Program-made: the position numbers and the translations under genes
In this document: positions 9,934 to 20,513 of the stretch, one piece after another
Layout: every line of letters starts with the position of its first letter
Numbering within the stretch: position 1 is the stretch's first letter
Assembly (NCBI GenBank): GCA_002296185.1
Contig: DBHM01000027.1
Span: forward strand, 174,918 to 238,917
Direction of reading: 5' to 3'
DNA from: Alphaproteobacteria bacterium UBA828
GTDB taxonomy: Bacteria; Pseudomonadota; Alphaproteobacteria; UBA828
Length of the DNA stretch: 64,000 nucleotides
The notes under the pieces: model-generated
Told to the model about the DNA's origin: nothing
Database searches by the model: none
Seen by the model: only the letters and a program-made list of their open reading frames with translations

Positions 9934-10935
9934 TTACAATTTAGTATGATAATCCTCTATAATGTTTTTTACTAATTTCCCAATCCTTTCAGTTTCTCTC
10001 GGTGGATTGTATTGCCATGAGTCTAGGCTGTCTTTATACCAACGAGCATATCCGGAATTAATAATGTCTTCAAAGAATCTCTCAAATCGAGCAGATCCTT
10101 TTCCTTTTAACTTATATATATATGTTGGTTTTCCAGTAGAAATAGCTTCCGAAGTCATAGTCACGGAGTCGCAGGTTGTTATAATAAAATCGGCGTGGGC
10201 CAAAAAACCAGTATATGGATTCGCCCCTTGTCCATCCCATACAAACCCTGGAGTCTCTTTTAGTCCATTTTTTAGGGCATTGAGAACATGAAGGTCTGTC
10301 CTTCTTGAACCTGAAATTAAGACGCTACCTCCTTTTTTTTGGGCTAAATATGCAAGCTCTGCTGCAAAACTTATAGCCGCACTTGAGTCGAATTTGTATC
10401 TGCGAGTTGAGCCTCCTATTAATACTGCTATTATTGGTTTTGGATAATTTATAAATTGTTCTGAAAAACGCTCAAGTGATTGACTTAATATTATATCATT
10501 AATCCGGTGTAATGCTCCTTGAGACTCAATAATATTTGATCCAATTAATTTATCATGTTGAGGGGCTATTATTAAATTAAACATTTTAGGTGGTATTAAT
10601 GGATTCTGAATATGTATAGTAAATGTTTTTTTTCTAGAATATTTTTTTACAGCAATGGCATAAGCAACGGATTTATGACCACAACTAATTAAAATTTTTG
10701 GCAGTTCTATTTTGTCAGAATTACACTCCGTGAGGTTATGTAGTATATTAACCAGTGGTTTTATAGGCATCCAGTGTGGACGTATAAGATTATGAAGAGG
10801 GGGTTTGGGAACTCTTAAGCAAACAGGATTCACATTTATATGCTCTGACAGGCCTAAGGCTTGGTTTTCCATTCCGGCTGAGCCGTCTGTAATTATCCAG
10901 CAGCTTTGGTTATCCTGTTTAGTAATCGAGCTCAT
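9934..10935 (-). CDS. ELM1 / DUF1022-family protein
   Basis: A 333-residue protein related to the plant mitochondrial-fission factor ELM1 and its many alphaproteobacterial homologues. Recognisable features are the N-terminal WIITDGSAGMENQALGLSE, the central VLIGGSTRRYKFD and VLISGSRRT, and ITTCDSVTMTSEAISTGKPTYIYKLKGKG near the C-terminus. The last resembles the nucleotide-sugar-binding end of GT-B glycosyltransferases. The bacterial function is not established; a role at the envelope is inference from the glycosyltransferase-like fold. It sits 54 bp upstream of trxB. Confidence 0.8.
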   Translation of the reverse strand: MSSITKQDNQSCWIITDGSAGMENQALGLSEHINVNPVCLRVPKPPLHNLIRPHWMPIKPLVNILHNLTECNSDKIELPKILISCGHKSVAYAIAVKKYSRKKTFTIHIQNPLIPPKMFNLIIAPQHDKLIGSNIIESQGALHRINDIILSQSLERFSEQFINYPKPIIAVLIGGSTRRYKFDSSAAISFAAELAYLAQKKGGSVLISGSRRTDLHVLNALKNGLKETPGFVWDGQGANPYTGFLAHADFIITTCDSVTMTSEAISTGKPTYIYKLKGKGSARFERFFEDIINSGYARWYKDSLDSWQYNPPRETERIGKLVKNIIEDYHTKL

Positions 10936-11074
10936 GATTTCATGTTAATTCAAGGAATTTCATACTTTAAAATATAGATAGAATAATGTGAATATGAGGT
11001 TTTTTATACAAATACTTGATTCTGATAGCTAAGTTCGTAAATCTTAAGTGAGTAAGGGGCTATTTTTTGTTTAT

Positions 11075-11148
11075 TGGTTGGGGGAATAGGATTCGAACCT
11101 ATATTTACGGAGTCAGAGTCCGCTGTCCTACCGTTAGACGATCCCCCA
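11075..11148 (-). tRNA. tRNA-Gln (anticodon CTG), CCA encoded
   Basis: On the minus strand, acceptor TGGGGGA pairs with TCCCCCA. The D-arm is GTCTAACGGTAGGAC, the anticodon arm GCGGA-CTCTGAC-TCCGT (anticodon CTG, reading CAG), and the T-arm ATAGG-TTCGAAT-CCTAT. The discriminator is A and CCA is genome-encoded. The U1-A72 end pair is typical of tRNA-Gln. The cloverleaf has no mismatches. It stands alone between the ELM1-family gene and ppx. Confidence 0.97.
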
Positions 11149-11165
11149 AAAATATATATCACCGC

Positions 11166-11194
11166 GAGATAAGGCTCTAATGCTTAGAAGTCAA
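11166..11194 (-). promoter_or_regulatory. Promoter of tRNA-Gln
   Basis: On the minus strand TTGACT (11194-11189), a 17-bp spacer and TATCTC (11171-11166) precede the tRNA 5' end at 11148. A GCGG discriminator follows directly. The -35 matches consensus in five of six positions; the -10 is weaker. Confidence 0.5.
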
Positions 11195-11328
11195 CGTTTA
11201 GCATAAAATTTTCAATTATCGGCTGATTTGTGATTTTGACTAATTGAAGCTTTGGGCCTATTTAATTTCCATAGTCTAATAGCATCAGATAGGCACATTG
11301 TATCGAATATAGTGGAGAGATAAGGCCT

Positions 11329-12321
11329 ATGAAAAAAAAATCAGAACCTGGAATTGTAAGAGGTTGTTATGCGGCAATTGATCTAGGTACTAACAATTGT
11401 AGAATGATCATTGCTATCAACAGAGAAGATTCTCTTGAAATCGTCGCGTCTTATTCGCGTATTGTTCGTCTTGGAGAAGGTCTTGCAGAGACTGGTGTTT
11501 TGAGTCATGCAGCAATGGATCGAACAATTGAAGCTTTAAGTATATGTGCAAACCGAATCAAAAAAATTGGGGTCGATAAAATTTGTGCAGTTGCAACAGA
11601 TGCCTGCCGTAGAGCTGAAAATGCTGATATATTTTTAAGCCGAATTAAATCAGAAACAGGCTTAGATTTTGAAATAATTTCTCCAGAGAAGGAGGCAGGT
11701 TATGCGCTAATAGGATGTTCTCCTCTAATCGATACTACATCAGAGAGGTCTATAATCTTCGATATTGGAGGTGGTAGTACAGAAATTATAATTGTTGATA
11801 GTAGGTCCTTAAACTTAGATAGATGTATATCAATGGGACTTGGAGTGGTTGGCCTAACAGAAAAGTACGGGGGCAATTTTTTATCCGAAGAAGATTTCGA
11901 ATCTATGGTTTATGAAGTATCAATACCTGTCAGGGAATTTATGATCACTCTGGAACGCGATGGAATTGAAATTAATTCACAGGTTCAATTAATAGGTACA
12001 TCTGGTACATTAACTACCCTTGGGGGAGTTTACTTGAATCTAGATCGCTATGATAGGGACAGGGTTGATGGTTTAAATATATCTATTAAAGATATAGAAA
12101 TAATGATCCGGCGTTTACTGTCCATGGGCTATGCAGAGCGTTCGGCTATTCCTTGTGTTGGGGAGGGTAGGGGAGATGTTGTTCTTGCTGGCTGCGCTAT
12201 TCTCAAGGCTATAATTTCTATGATTCCAGTCCAAAAACTTATTGTCGCAGACAGAGGTTTAAGAGAAGGAATTTTGCAAGAGATGATAAAAAATAATGGA
12301 AGGTACAAAGCCCTAGTATGA
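11329..12321 (+). CDS. ppx: Ppx/GppA-family phosphatase (short form)
   Basis: Exopolyphosphatase or guanosine pentaphosphate phosphatase-type enzyme of the actin-like ATPase fold. It has 330 residues, with AIDLGTNNCRMIIA (about 17-30), the phosphate loop FDIGGGSTEIIIVD (about 145-158) and LIGTSGTLTTLGG. It lacks the C-terminal HD-like region of the roughly 510-residue E. coli Ppx. Such short forms are usual directly upstream of rlmE in alphaproteobacteria. Its stop overlaps the rlmE start by 4 bp (ATGA), so translation is coupled. Substrate preference between polyP and pppGpp is not decidable here. Confidence 0.88.
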   Translation: MKKKSEPGIVRGCYAAIDLGTNNCRMIIAINREDSLEIVASYSRIVRLGEGLAETGVLSHAAMDRTIEALSICANRIKKIGVDKICAVATDACRRAENADIFLSRIKSETGLDFEIISPEKEAGYALIGCSPLIDTTSERSIIFDIGGGSTEIIIVDSRSLNLDRCISMGLGVVGLTEKYGGNFLSEEDFESMVYEVSIPVREFMITLERDGIEINSQVQLIGTSGTLTTLGGVYLNLDRYDRDRVDGLNISIKDIEIMIRRLLSMGYAERSAIPCVGEGRGDVVLAGCAILKAIISMIPVQKLIVADRGLREGILQEMIKNNGRYKALV

Positions 12322-13022
12322 GTAGTGCCAGAAAAAAAGGTAGTAAATCAGTTGTAACTGGTCGAAGAGGTCACAATAAAGTTACAGTAAAGGGGCGCGG
12401 GAGGCGCTCATCGTCGACTCGTTGGCTTCAAAGACAGTTGAATGATCCTTATGTTCAAGAGGCGCAGGATGCGGGTTATCGTTCACGGGCAGCATTTAAG
12501 CTTATCGAGCTAGATCAAAAATTCAATTTTTTAAAGTCTGGAAAAATTGTTGTAGATCTGGGGGCTGCTCCAGGTGGTTGGAGCCAGGTAGCTGCGAATA
12601 GGGTTGGAAAAAGGGGGATGGTTTTAGCAGTGGATATTCAAAAGATTGACCCGATCCCTGGAGTTATAACCCTAGAAATGGATGCAACTACAGAAATTGC
12701 TCTTGAAAGCATGGTGAGGACTCTCAAATGTCCACCTAACATTGTTCTTAGCGATATGGCTTCACGCTCAACTGGTCATGCTCAAACTGACCATTTGCGT
12801 GTGGTGGCGCTTGCAGAATTGGCCGAGTTTGCTGCTAGCAAACTTTTGGCGCCAGGAGGCATATTTGTAGCTAAGGTGTTTAAGGGGGGTTCAGAAGGGG
12901 AATTGCTAAGGAATTTGAAGGCTAAGTATGATCGTGTTAAGCATGCTAAACCACCTGCAAGTAGATCTGGATCAGCTGAGGAGTATGTTGTGGCGCAGGG
13001 TTTTAAAAAATCTATTTATTAA
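12318..13022 (+). CDS. rlmE: 23S rRNA (uridine-2'-O-)-methyltransferase RlmE
   Basis: Methylates the 2'-O of U2552 in 23S rRNA in the A-loop (FtsJ family). It has 234 residues. The SAM motif VDLGAAPGGWSQVA lies near residue 80, and the K-D-K-E catalytic set includes K in RSRAAFKLIELD, D in LSDMA, and K in FVAKVFKGGSEGELL. A basic N-terminal extension of about 35 residues (KKGSKSVVTGRRGHNK...) precedes the core and is common in alphaproteobacteria. It is translationally coupled to ppx and followed 73 bp later by guaB, which has its own promoter. Confidence 0.94.
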   Translation: MSSARKKGSKSVVTGRRGHNKVTVKGRGRRSSSTRWLQRQLNDPYVQEAQDAGYRSRAAFKLIELDQKFNFLKSGKIVVDLGAAPGGWSQVAANRVGKRGMVLAVDIQKIDPIPGVITLEMDATTEIALESMVRTLKCPPNIVLSDMASRSTGHAQTDHLRVVALAELAEFAASKLLAPGGIFVAKVFKGGSEGELLRNLKAKYDRVKHAKPPASRSGSAEEYVVAQGFKKSIY

Positions 13023-13038
13023 AAATTTTATAGAGTGC

Positions 13039-14556
<1,518 letters not shown>

Positions 14557-14642
14557 GTGAGTTATTTAATTTATCGTAAGGTTAGAATTCTAATACTGGA
14601 ATTTATTTAAGTGAAAGACATTGTGAGATCCAGAGGACCTGT
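14557..14642. other. guaB-guaA spacer
   Basis: A short AT-rich spacer with no gene and no clear terminator, consistent with co-transcription of guaB and guaA. Confidence 0.4.
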
Positions 14643-16187
14643 ATGTCAGAACGAATTTTAATTTTAGATTTTGGCTCACAAGTAACTCAACTGATTGCTC
14701 GTCGTGTGCGTGAATCAGGTGTGTATTGTGAAATGAGACCTTACACAATGCAAGATAAAGAGATTAAAAAGTTTTCTCCATGTGCAATAATTTTATCAGG
14801 CGGGCCTTCATCAATTACTAATTCAAAAGCTCCAAGACCTTCCAAAATGGTTTTTGAATGCGGTGTACCTGTTTTAGGAATTTGTTATGGGCAGCAAGTT
14901 ATGTGCGAAACTCTTGGAGGAAAGGTAGAGTCGTCTAGCTCCCGAGAATTTGGTAGAGCTGATATGGAAATACTAGAAACATGCGAATTATTTGAGGGAA
15001 TATGGAGTGTTGCCTCCACTCAAACTGTGTGGATGAGCCACGGAGATCGTGTGATAGACCTACCTGAGGGGTTTAGGGTTGTCGCTGCTTCCAAAGGTGC
15101 TCCTATGGCTGCGATAGCTGACGATACCCATAAATTTTACGGTGTTCAGTTTCATCCTGAGGTTGTCCATACTCCAAGTGGTGGAGCGCTAATTAAGAAC
15201 TTCGTTCAAAGAGTAGCCAAGTGTGATGGATCCTGGACTATGTCAGCATTCAAGAAGCGGGCTATTAAAGCAATAAGAGATCAGGTGGGATCAGGTAGAG
15301 TCGTGTGTGGGTTGTCTGGGGGAGTCGATTCAAGTGTTGTTGCTGCTTTATTACATCAAGCTATAGGCGATCGGCTAACATGTGTCTTCGTAGACTCTGG
15401 GCTTCTTAGGCTTGGAGAAGCAGATGAAGTAGTCAATATTTTCAAGAAGGAACTTAATGTCCATCTGTTACATAAGAATGCTTCTCTTGAATTCCTATCT
15501 GCTTTAGCGGGGGTATCAGACCCTGAGGAAAAGCGTAAGATTATTGGATCGACATTCATTGATGTTTTTGAGCGCGCGGCCCTTGAAATTGGAGGAGCAG
15601 ATTTTCTGGCCCAAGGAACATTATATCCCGATGTTATAGAGAGTGTTTCTGTTTCTGGTCCAAGTGCAGTAATTAAATCTCATCATAATGTAGGCGGATT
15701 ACCGGAGAGGATGAATTTACAACTTGTCGAACCTGTTAGAGAGCTTTTTAAAGATGAGGTACGTGAATTAGGACGTGAGCTTAATCTTCCAGAATCATTG
15801 ATTGGACGTCATCCATTCCCAGGTCCAGGTCTTGCAATCAGGATACCTGGGGAGGTAACGGAAGGTAAAGCTAATTTATTAAGAAAAGCAGATGCTATTT
15901 TTATTGATGAAATTCGTTCCGCAGGTTTGTACGATATTATTTGGCAGGCTTTTACTGTATTATTACCAGTTCGTACTGTAGGTGTTATGGGAGATGCTCG
16001 CACTTATGATAATGTATGTGCACTTAGAGCTGTCACTTCAACAGATGGAATGACAGCTGACTTTTACCATTTTGACATGGATTTTCTCGGGAAAGTTTCT
16101 AATAGAATTGTAAATGAGGTGCCTGGTATTAATAGAGTAGTTTATGATGTAACTAGCAAGCCACCAGGTACCATTGAGTGGGAATGA
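14643..16187 (+). CDS. guaA: GMP synthase (glutamine-hydrolysing)
   Basis: Converts XMP to GMP with ATP and glutamine. It has 514 residues. The class I amidotransferase domain (about 1-195) has the nucleophile in GICYGQQ and the His-Glu pair in QFHPEV. The ATP-pyrophosphatase domain has the P-loop [10 protein letters not shown] near residue 223. The C-terminal dimerisation domain ends in the standard KPPGTIEWE. It completes the guaB-guaA pair. The G+C-richer segment starts just downstream. Confidence 0.98.
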   Translation: MSERILILDFGSQVTQLIARRVRESGVYCEMRPYTMQDKEIKKFSPCAIILSGGPSSITNSKAPRPSKMVFECGVPVLGICYGQQVMCETLGGKVESSSSREFGRADMEILETCELFEGIWSVASTQTVWMSHGDRVIDLPEGFRVVAASKGAPMAAIADDTHKFYGVQFHPEVVHTPSGGALIKNFVQRVAKCDGSWTMSAFKKRAIKAIRDQVGSGRVVCGLSGGVDSSVVAALLHQAIGDRLTCVFVDSGLLRLGEADEVVNIFKKELNVHLLHKNASLEFLSALAGVSDPEEKRKIIGSTFIDVFERAALEIGGADFLAQGTLYPDVIESVSVSGPSAVIKSHHNVGGLPERMNLQLVEPVRELFKDEVRELGRELNLPESLIGRHPFPGPGLAIRIPGEVTEGKANLLRKADAIFIDEIRSAGLYDIIWQAFTVLLPVRTVGVMGDARTYDNVCALRAVTSTDGMTADFYHFDMDFLGKVSNRIVNEVPGINRVVYDVTSKPPGTIEWE

Positions 16188-16215
16188 CAAGTAAATTTAT
16201 TAGGGAGAATGAAAC

Positions 16216-17670
16216 ATGAGTAAGGTAATCAAGGGTGGAACAATTGTTACAGCTGATAGAATCTATATGGCTGATGTGCTGGTTGAAAAGGATATCATCG
16301 CTGATATTGGCACCGGGCTTTCGGGAGATGAAACACTTGATGCCAGCGGTTGCTATGTAATGCCGGGTGGTATTGACCCACATACACATCTCGATATGCC
16401 GTTCATGGGAACCTACACCTCAGATAATTTTGAGTCCGGTACTAGGGCAGCACTATCTGGCGGTACCACAATGGTAGTGGATTTCTGTCTACCGGCACCT
16501 GGGCACTCACTTCTGGAGGCAATTCAGGCCTGGGACAATAAATCTTCTCTGGCGACAACTGACTACTCTTTCCATATGGCAATCACTTGGTGGGGCGAGG
16601 AGGTGTTCAATGAAATGTCAGCTGTTGTAGATAAGGGTATTAATACCTTTAAACACTTCATGGCCTATAAGGGCGCGCTGATGGTAGATGACGATGAAAT
16701 GTATGCATCATTCCAGCGTTGTGCAGAATTAGGAGCAATGCCACTAGTTCATGCCGAAAATGGAGATGTCGTTGCACAGTTGCAGGCAAAGTTGATGGCT
16801 GAGGGGAATAATGGTCCCGAGGCGCATGCCTATTCTCGCCCGCCCGAGGTCGAAGGCGAGGCAACCAACAGAGCTATCATGATTGCCGATATGGCTGGCG
16901 TTCCGCTTTATGTTGTGCATGTTTCCTGTGAGCAGGCGCATGAGGCCATCCGACGGGCGCGGCAGAAGGGTATGCGGGTCTATGGTGAACCGCTGATCCA
17001 GCATTTGCTGCTTGATGAGGGCGAATATGCCAATGATGATTGGGATCATGCTGCGCGCCGCGTGATGTCACCGCCTTTCCGAAATCAACAGCATCAGGAC
17101 AGCCTTTGGGCCGGTTTACAGGCAGGCAGCCTGCAGGTCGTTGCCACTGATCATTGTGCTTTCACAACTGAGCAGAAGCGCTATGGTGTTGACGATTTCA
17201 CCAAGATTCCGAATGGTACAGGTGGCCTTGAAGACCGTTTGCCGCTGCTTTGGACGCATGGAGTGAATACTGGCCGCCTTACGATGAATGAATTTGTTGC
17301 TACTACATCGACCAATATTGCCAAGGCGCTGAATATGTATCCACGCAAGGGTGCTATTCTTGAGGGTGCAGACGCAGATATTATCGTTTGGGATCCTAAG
17401 CGCGAAAAGACAATCAGTGTCGATAGCCAGCAATCAGCCATTGATTACAATGTATTTGAGGGATTTAAAGTCAAGGGTCTGCCGCGTTTCACTATGACCA
17501 GGGGCTATGTCGCAATCAGTGAGAACGAGATCATGACGCGAGAGGGTCATGGAAAGTTCGTTTCGCGTGAACCTTTCGGCGCAACCAACAAGGCGCTTTC
17601 GCAGTGGAAGGCATTGACAGCACCTCGAAAGGTGATCCGTGATCCAGCGAAGATGCCAGCTGGTGTATAA
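16216..17670 (+). CDS. hydA: D-hydantoinase / dihydropyrimidinase
   Basis: Zinc amidohydrolase opening dihydropyrimidine or 5-substituted hydantoin rings to N-carbamoyl amino acids. It has 484 residues, family length. Metal ligands are visible: GIDPHTHLD (H56, H58), the carboxylated-lysine site MAYKGAL (K152), HAEN (H179), VVHVSC (H235) and TDHCAF (D312). NGTGGLEDRLPLL near residue 335 is the substrate loop. The gene is visibly richer in G+C, with more G/C third positions, than guaA before it, which suggests transfer. No beta-ureidopropionase or dihydropyrimidine dehydrogenase lies nearby, so the pathway partner is missing in this window. Confidence 0.9.
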   Translation: MSKVIKGGTIVTADRIYMADVLVEKDIIADIGTGLSGDETLDASGCYVMPGGIDPHTHLDMPFMGTYTSDNFESGTRAALSGGTTMVVDFCLPAPGHSLLEAIQAWDNKSSLATTDYSFHMAITWWGEEVFNEMSAVVDKGINTFKHFMAYKGALMVDDDEMYASFQRCAELGAMPLVHAENGDVVAQLQAKLMAEGNNGPEAHAYSRPPEVEGEATNRAIMIADMAGVPLYVVHVSCEQAHEAIRRARQKGMRVYGEPLIQHLLLDEGEYANDDWDHAARRVMSPPFRNQQHQDSLWAGLQAGSLQVVATDHCAFTTEQKRYGVDDFTKIPNGTGGLEDRLPLLWTHGVNTGRLTMNEFVATTSTNIAKALNMYPRKGAILEGADADIIVWDPKREKTISVDSQQSAIDYNVFEGFKVKGLPRFTMTRGYVAISENEIMTREGHGKFVSREPFGATNKALSQWKALTAPRKVIRDPAKMPAGV

Positions 17671-17806
17671 CTAGCATGCGAACAACGATTAAGGTGGAGT
17701 TAATTAAATATATTAAAAACAATAACTAGTTGCTAGTTTCAAAAATGATTTCTAGAAGCTTACTTAGATTTCGGGTTTGAAGTGAAATTCTTGGGGAGTA
17801 TTAGTC

Positions 17807-19675
17807 TTGCGAAATTTTAGAACAGTTCTTTTCGACAAAAATCCTGGGCGGAATGCACAGACGGTCGGCATTGCGCGAGAACTGGGCACCGATATTGAAC
17901 TCATTCACGAGCCATCGGTTGGTGTCGTGGGCAACAAAGGCGATTCTCAGTGTTATCTCGGCGTACAGCGCAAGGTTGAAGCAATTCACGATTGTCTGCG
18001 TAGCAGTATTGGACAGAGTGATGGGCAGATGCGCGTCCGTTTGGTGCAACCAGAATATTCCGTCGCAACCTCTGATGGTATGCGAAACGGTACGCGCGAG
18101 ATGCGCTATTCGCTAATCGGCCGTGAAGTCACCAACGATACGATAACGGAACATCTCAGTGCTAGCGGACTTGAGGGTACCGTTGCCGTAGTCGCTTGTG
18201 ACAAGCCACCTGTTGGAACACTGGCTGCCCTACTGGAGCATGACCGACCGTCGATAATTATGTCGGACGGACCGATCCGCCCGGGCCTAGACTCCGTCAC
18301 TAAAGAGCGGATCGACATTATAACCGGATTCCAAGTCGCCGGGAGCTCCGATGAGGAGATGAAGAAGCGCGTCGCTTGCGAAGCGTGCCCAGGCTATGGC
18401 AGCTGCGGAGGCATGTTTACGTATAACACAATGCAAACCTTCATTGCAGTTGTCGGTATGGAGCCACTGCACATGGTTTCGCCGCCCTCGGACGACCCAC
18501 GGCGTATCGAACATTATCCAAGCGAGTTGATATCTTACTTAGATAGGCTTATAGCCAATGACCTTTCGCCACGTAAGATTGTCAATCGCGATTCCATTCG
18601 CAATGCGATGATTGTGGCCATGGCGATTGGTGGCTCAACTAATGTTCTACTGCATGGTCCAGAGATTGCTCGTGCCGCAGGATTTAGCAGCTTTACGAAA
18701 GACATCATGTCGCCGGAGGAGTTCAATCACCTCTCTCAATACGTAGTGCCAGTGCTGATCAATGCGCGGCCATTTGGGCAATATTCTATGGTCGACATTG
18801 ATGATAAGGGTGGTATTCAAGTTATCGTCAAGGAGCTACTAGAGGCAGGATTACTAAACGGTGACGTCATGACTTGTACAGGAGAAACCTTGATTGAACA
18901 GGTAGCGCGCCTTGATCCTCCGGCGCCAGACGGTGAGGTCATTTACTCGGTTGAGAAGCCCTTCAAGCCTACGGGGGGCCTTCGCGTGCTCGGTGGAAAT
19001 TTATCACCTGAGTTTAGTGCTGTCTTAAAACTTGCTGGCGTTGAGGGGGGGCTAGAAAACAACGTCTTCAATGGCAAGGCACGGGTCTTCAATAGTGAAG
19101 TCGAACTGCTTGATACACTGGAGAACCAATCGGAAGTCTTCAAAAACAACGACATGATCATTGTCCGCTACGAAGGCCCAAGTGGGGCACCAGGTATGCC
19201 AGAAATGCTCGACTCTACCTCGCGTATCACTACCTTATGCCGAGAGCAAGGGATCGTTGTGGGCTTAATGACCGACGCGCGTTTCTCCGGTGGTTCCGTC
19301 GGTCTCGTGATCGGTCATGTTGGTCCGGAAGCGGCTCTCGGGGGTCCAATTGCCTATATAGAAGACGGCGACGACATTGTCGTTGACTTAAATAGGAACG
19401 AAATAAACTGCCTACAGCTAGGCAATGAATCGATATTATCCGCTCGTAAGGCAAGCTGGGATAAGGCTGTCGCGGATAATGGCGACATGCATCCGGCAAT
19501 TGGTGATGTAGATACACGCTTGTTACATAGGATGCGGCGTTCGGCTGTCTCGGCTGTATTTGGCGCTGGCATGCATCCCGACCGAGAGCTCTGGGTCCAC
19601 GCTGCACGCAAGCCAGAGATAACTGGATTCGTACCATCAAACAAGTACCGGGAAGGCTCTGCGAAAGCGTTCTAG
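17807..19675 (+). CDS. IlvD/Edd-family dehydratase, substrate unknown
   Basis: A 622-residue member of the dihydroxy-acid / sugar-acid dehydratase family. The three iron-sulfur cysteines are present: C49 in GNKGDSQCYLGV, C131 in VACDKPPVGT and C200 in PGYGSCGGMFTYNTMQT. GGSTNVLLH and the catalytic-serine motif TDARFSGGSVGLVIGHVGPEA follow. The first 120 residues diverge from IlvD proper. The start is TTG at 17807, supported by GGGGAG 8 nt upstream; no better in-frame start exists. Codon use is G+C-rich like the upstream hydantoinase. It may act on a sugar acid or hydroxy acid; branched-chain amino acid synthesis is not supported by context. Confidence 0.82.
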   Translation: MRNFRTVLFDKNPGRNAQTVGIARELGTDIELIHEPSVGVVGNKGDSQCYLGVQRKVEAIHDCLRSSIGQSDGQMRVRLVQPEYSVATSDGMRNGTREMRYSLIGREVTNDTITEHLSASGLEGTVAVVACDKPPVGTLAALLEHDRPSIIMSDGPIRPGLDSVTKERIDIITGFQVAGSSDEEMKKRVACEACPGYGSCGGMFTYNTMQTFIAVVGMEPLHMVSPPSDDPRRIEHYPSELISYLDRLIANDLSPRKIVNRDSIRNAMIVAMAIGGSTNVLLHGPEIARAAGFSSFTKDIMSPEEFNHLSQYVVPVLINARPFGQYSMVDIDDKGGIQVIVKELLEAGLLNGDVMTCTGETLIEQVARLDPPAPDGEVIYSVEKPFKPTGGLRVLGGNLSPEFSAVLKLAGVEGGLENNVFNGKARVFNSEVELLDTLENQSEVFKNNDMIIVRYEGPSGAPGMPEMLDSTSRITTLCREQGIVVGLMTDARFSGGSVGLVIGHVGPEAALGGPIAYIEDGDDIVVDLNRNEINCLQLGNESILSARKASWDKAVADNGDMHPAIGDVDTRLLHRMRRSAVSAVFGAGMHPDRELWVHAARKPEITGFVPSNKYREGSAKAF

Positions 19676-19707
19676 GTGAGCCCAGAGCGATTTAGTAGGA
19701 ATAGATT

Positions 19708-19824
19708 TTAGAGTGTCATAACCTGGTCTGGCGGGTTTGGTCCTGGTGCTTGATACAATTGTGGAAAGAATCCGGCAACTACGCCTTTTTCTTTACTAGT
19801 CTTGAATACATAAGCGACTTTCAT
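19708..19824 (-). pseudogene. 38-codon ORF, possible gene remnant
   Basis: On the minus strand ATG at 19824 opens a 38-residue frame, beginning MKVAYVFKTSKEKGVVAG and ending DQVMTL. A weak GAG lies 7 nt upstream. The MKVAYVF start looks like the first strand of a small alpha/beta protein, but the frame is far too short for one. Its base composition resembles the G+C-richer segment it abuts. It may be the 5' stub of a gene lost at the edge of that segment, or a real small protein. No function can be given. Confidence 0.3.
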
Positions 19825-19901
19825 AGAAATCTCGAAAAAAATTACTATTTAATGAATAGTAATACTTTGAGTCTTATCCATTGGCTTAATAATAATTGTA
19901 T

Positions 19902-20411
19902 ATGAAAGCTATTATATTTTTTTTATTTAACATAATACAGATAGGTAAAAATATAGAATTCATGATGTTCTCAATCTTTGCTCAAATTAATAATATTTTT
20001 AAACATAAAAATACTTGGAAGGTCGCCTCTAAGAATACTTTATGGTGTCTTTTAGGTTGCTCTATAGGGGATCTTGGTACAATAGCTTTTTTTCAGTTTA
20101 TGGAAATTGATTGGCCAGTCTTTTCAATAATGGTTCTAGCTATTGTTAATGGTTTGATTACGTCAATTCTTTTGGAAACTCTTATCCTTACAAGGCAGAT
20201 GAATCTTAAAAACTCTTTTAGAACTGCAGTTGGAATGTCATTCATTTCAATGATTGCAATGGAAATTGCCATGAATATTACAGATTTAATTTTCACGGGT
20301 GGTGCAGTTTTAAATTGGTGGGTAGTCCCATTAATGTTGATAGCGGGTTTTCTTACCGCAGTACCCTACAATTACTGGCGTCTTAAAGCTTTTGGAAAAT
20401 CATGTCATTAA
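19902..20411 (+). CDS. DUF4396-like membrane protein
   Basis: About 169 residues with four hydrophobic segments. The core TLWCLLGCSIGDLGTIAFF, a second helix around IMVLAIVNGLITSILLETLIL, then SFRTAVGMSFISMIAMEIAMNITDL and a final WWVVPLMLIAGFLTAVPYNYWRL follow the pattern of DUF4396 proteins, which are inner-membrane proteins of unknown role. The start is uncertain: ATG 19902 or ATG 19962/19965, and none has a good ribosome site. The gene is markedly AT-rich. The photolyase-like gene follows at about 100 bp on the same strand. Confidence 0.6.
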   Translation: MKAIIFFLFNIIQIGKNIEFMMFSIFAQINNIFKHKNTWKVASKNTLWCLLGCSIGDLGTIAFFQFMEIDWPVFSIMVLAIVNGLITSILLETLILTRQMNLKNSFRTAVGMSFISMIAMEIAMNITDLIFTGGAVLNWWVVPLMLIAGFLTAVPYNYWRLKAFGKSCH

Positions 20412-20513
20412 ATTAATAATGAATTTGAAATCGTATATTATATGGATACATATAGTTATAAATATACATAAGATTAATTTTGAAAAAATTGTATAATTTT
20501 AATTAAGAATAAC

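Noticed and set aside
17181..17441. Long minus-strand ORFs opposite the hydantoinase and IlvD/Edd genes
   Set aside because: They are complementary-frame shadows in G+C-richer DNA; the plus-strand proteins carry complete catalytic motifs.
17724..17738. Hairpin AACTAG-TTG-CTAGTT as a terminator after the hydantoinase gene
   Set aside because: The stem is only 6 bp, AT-rich and without a following T-run.
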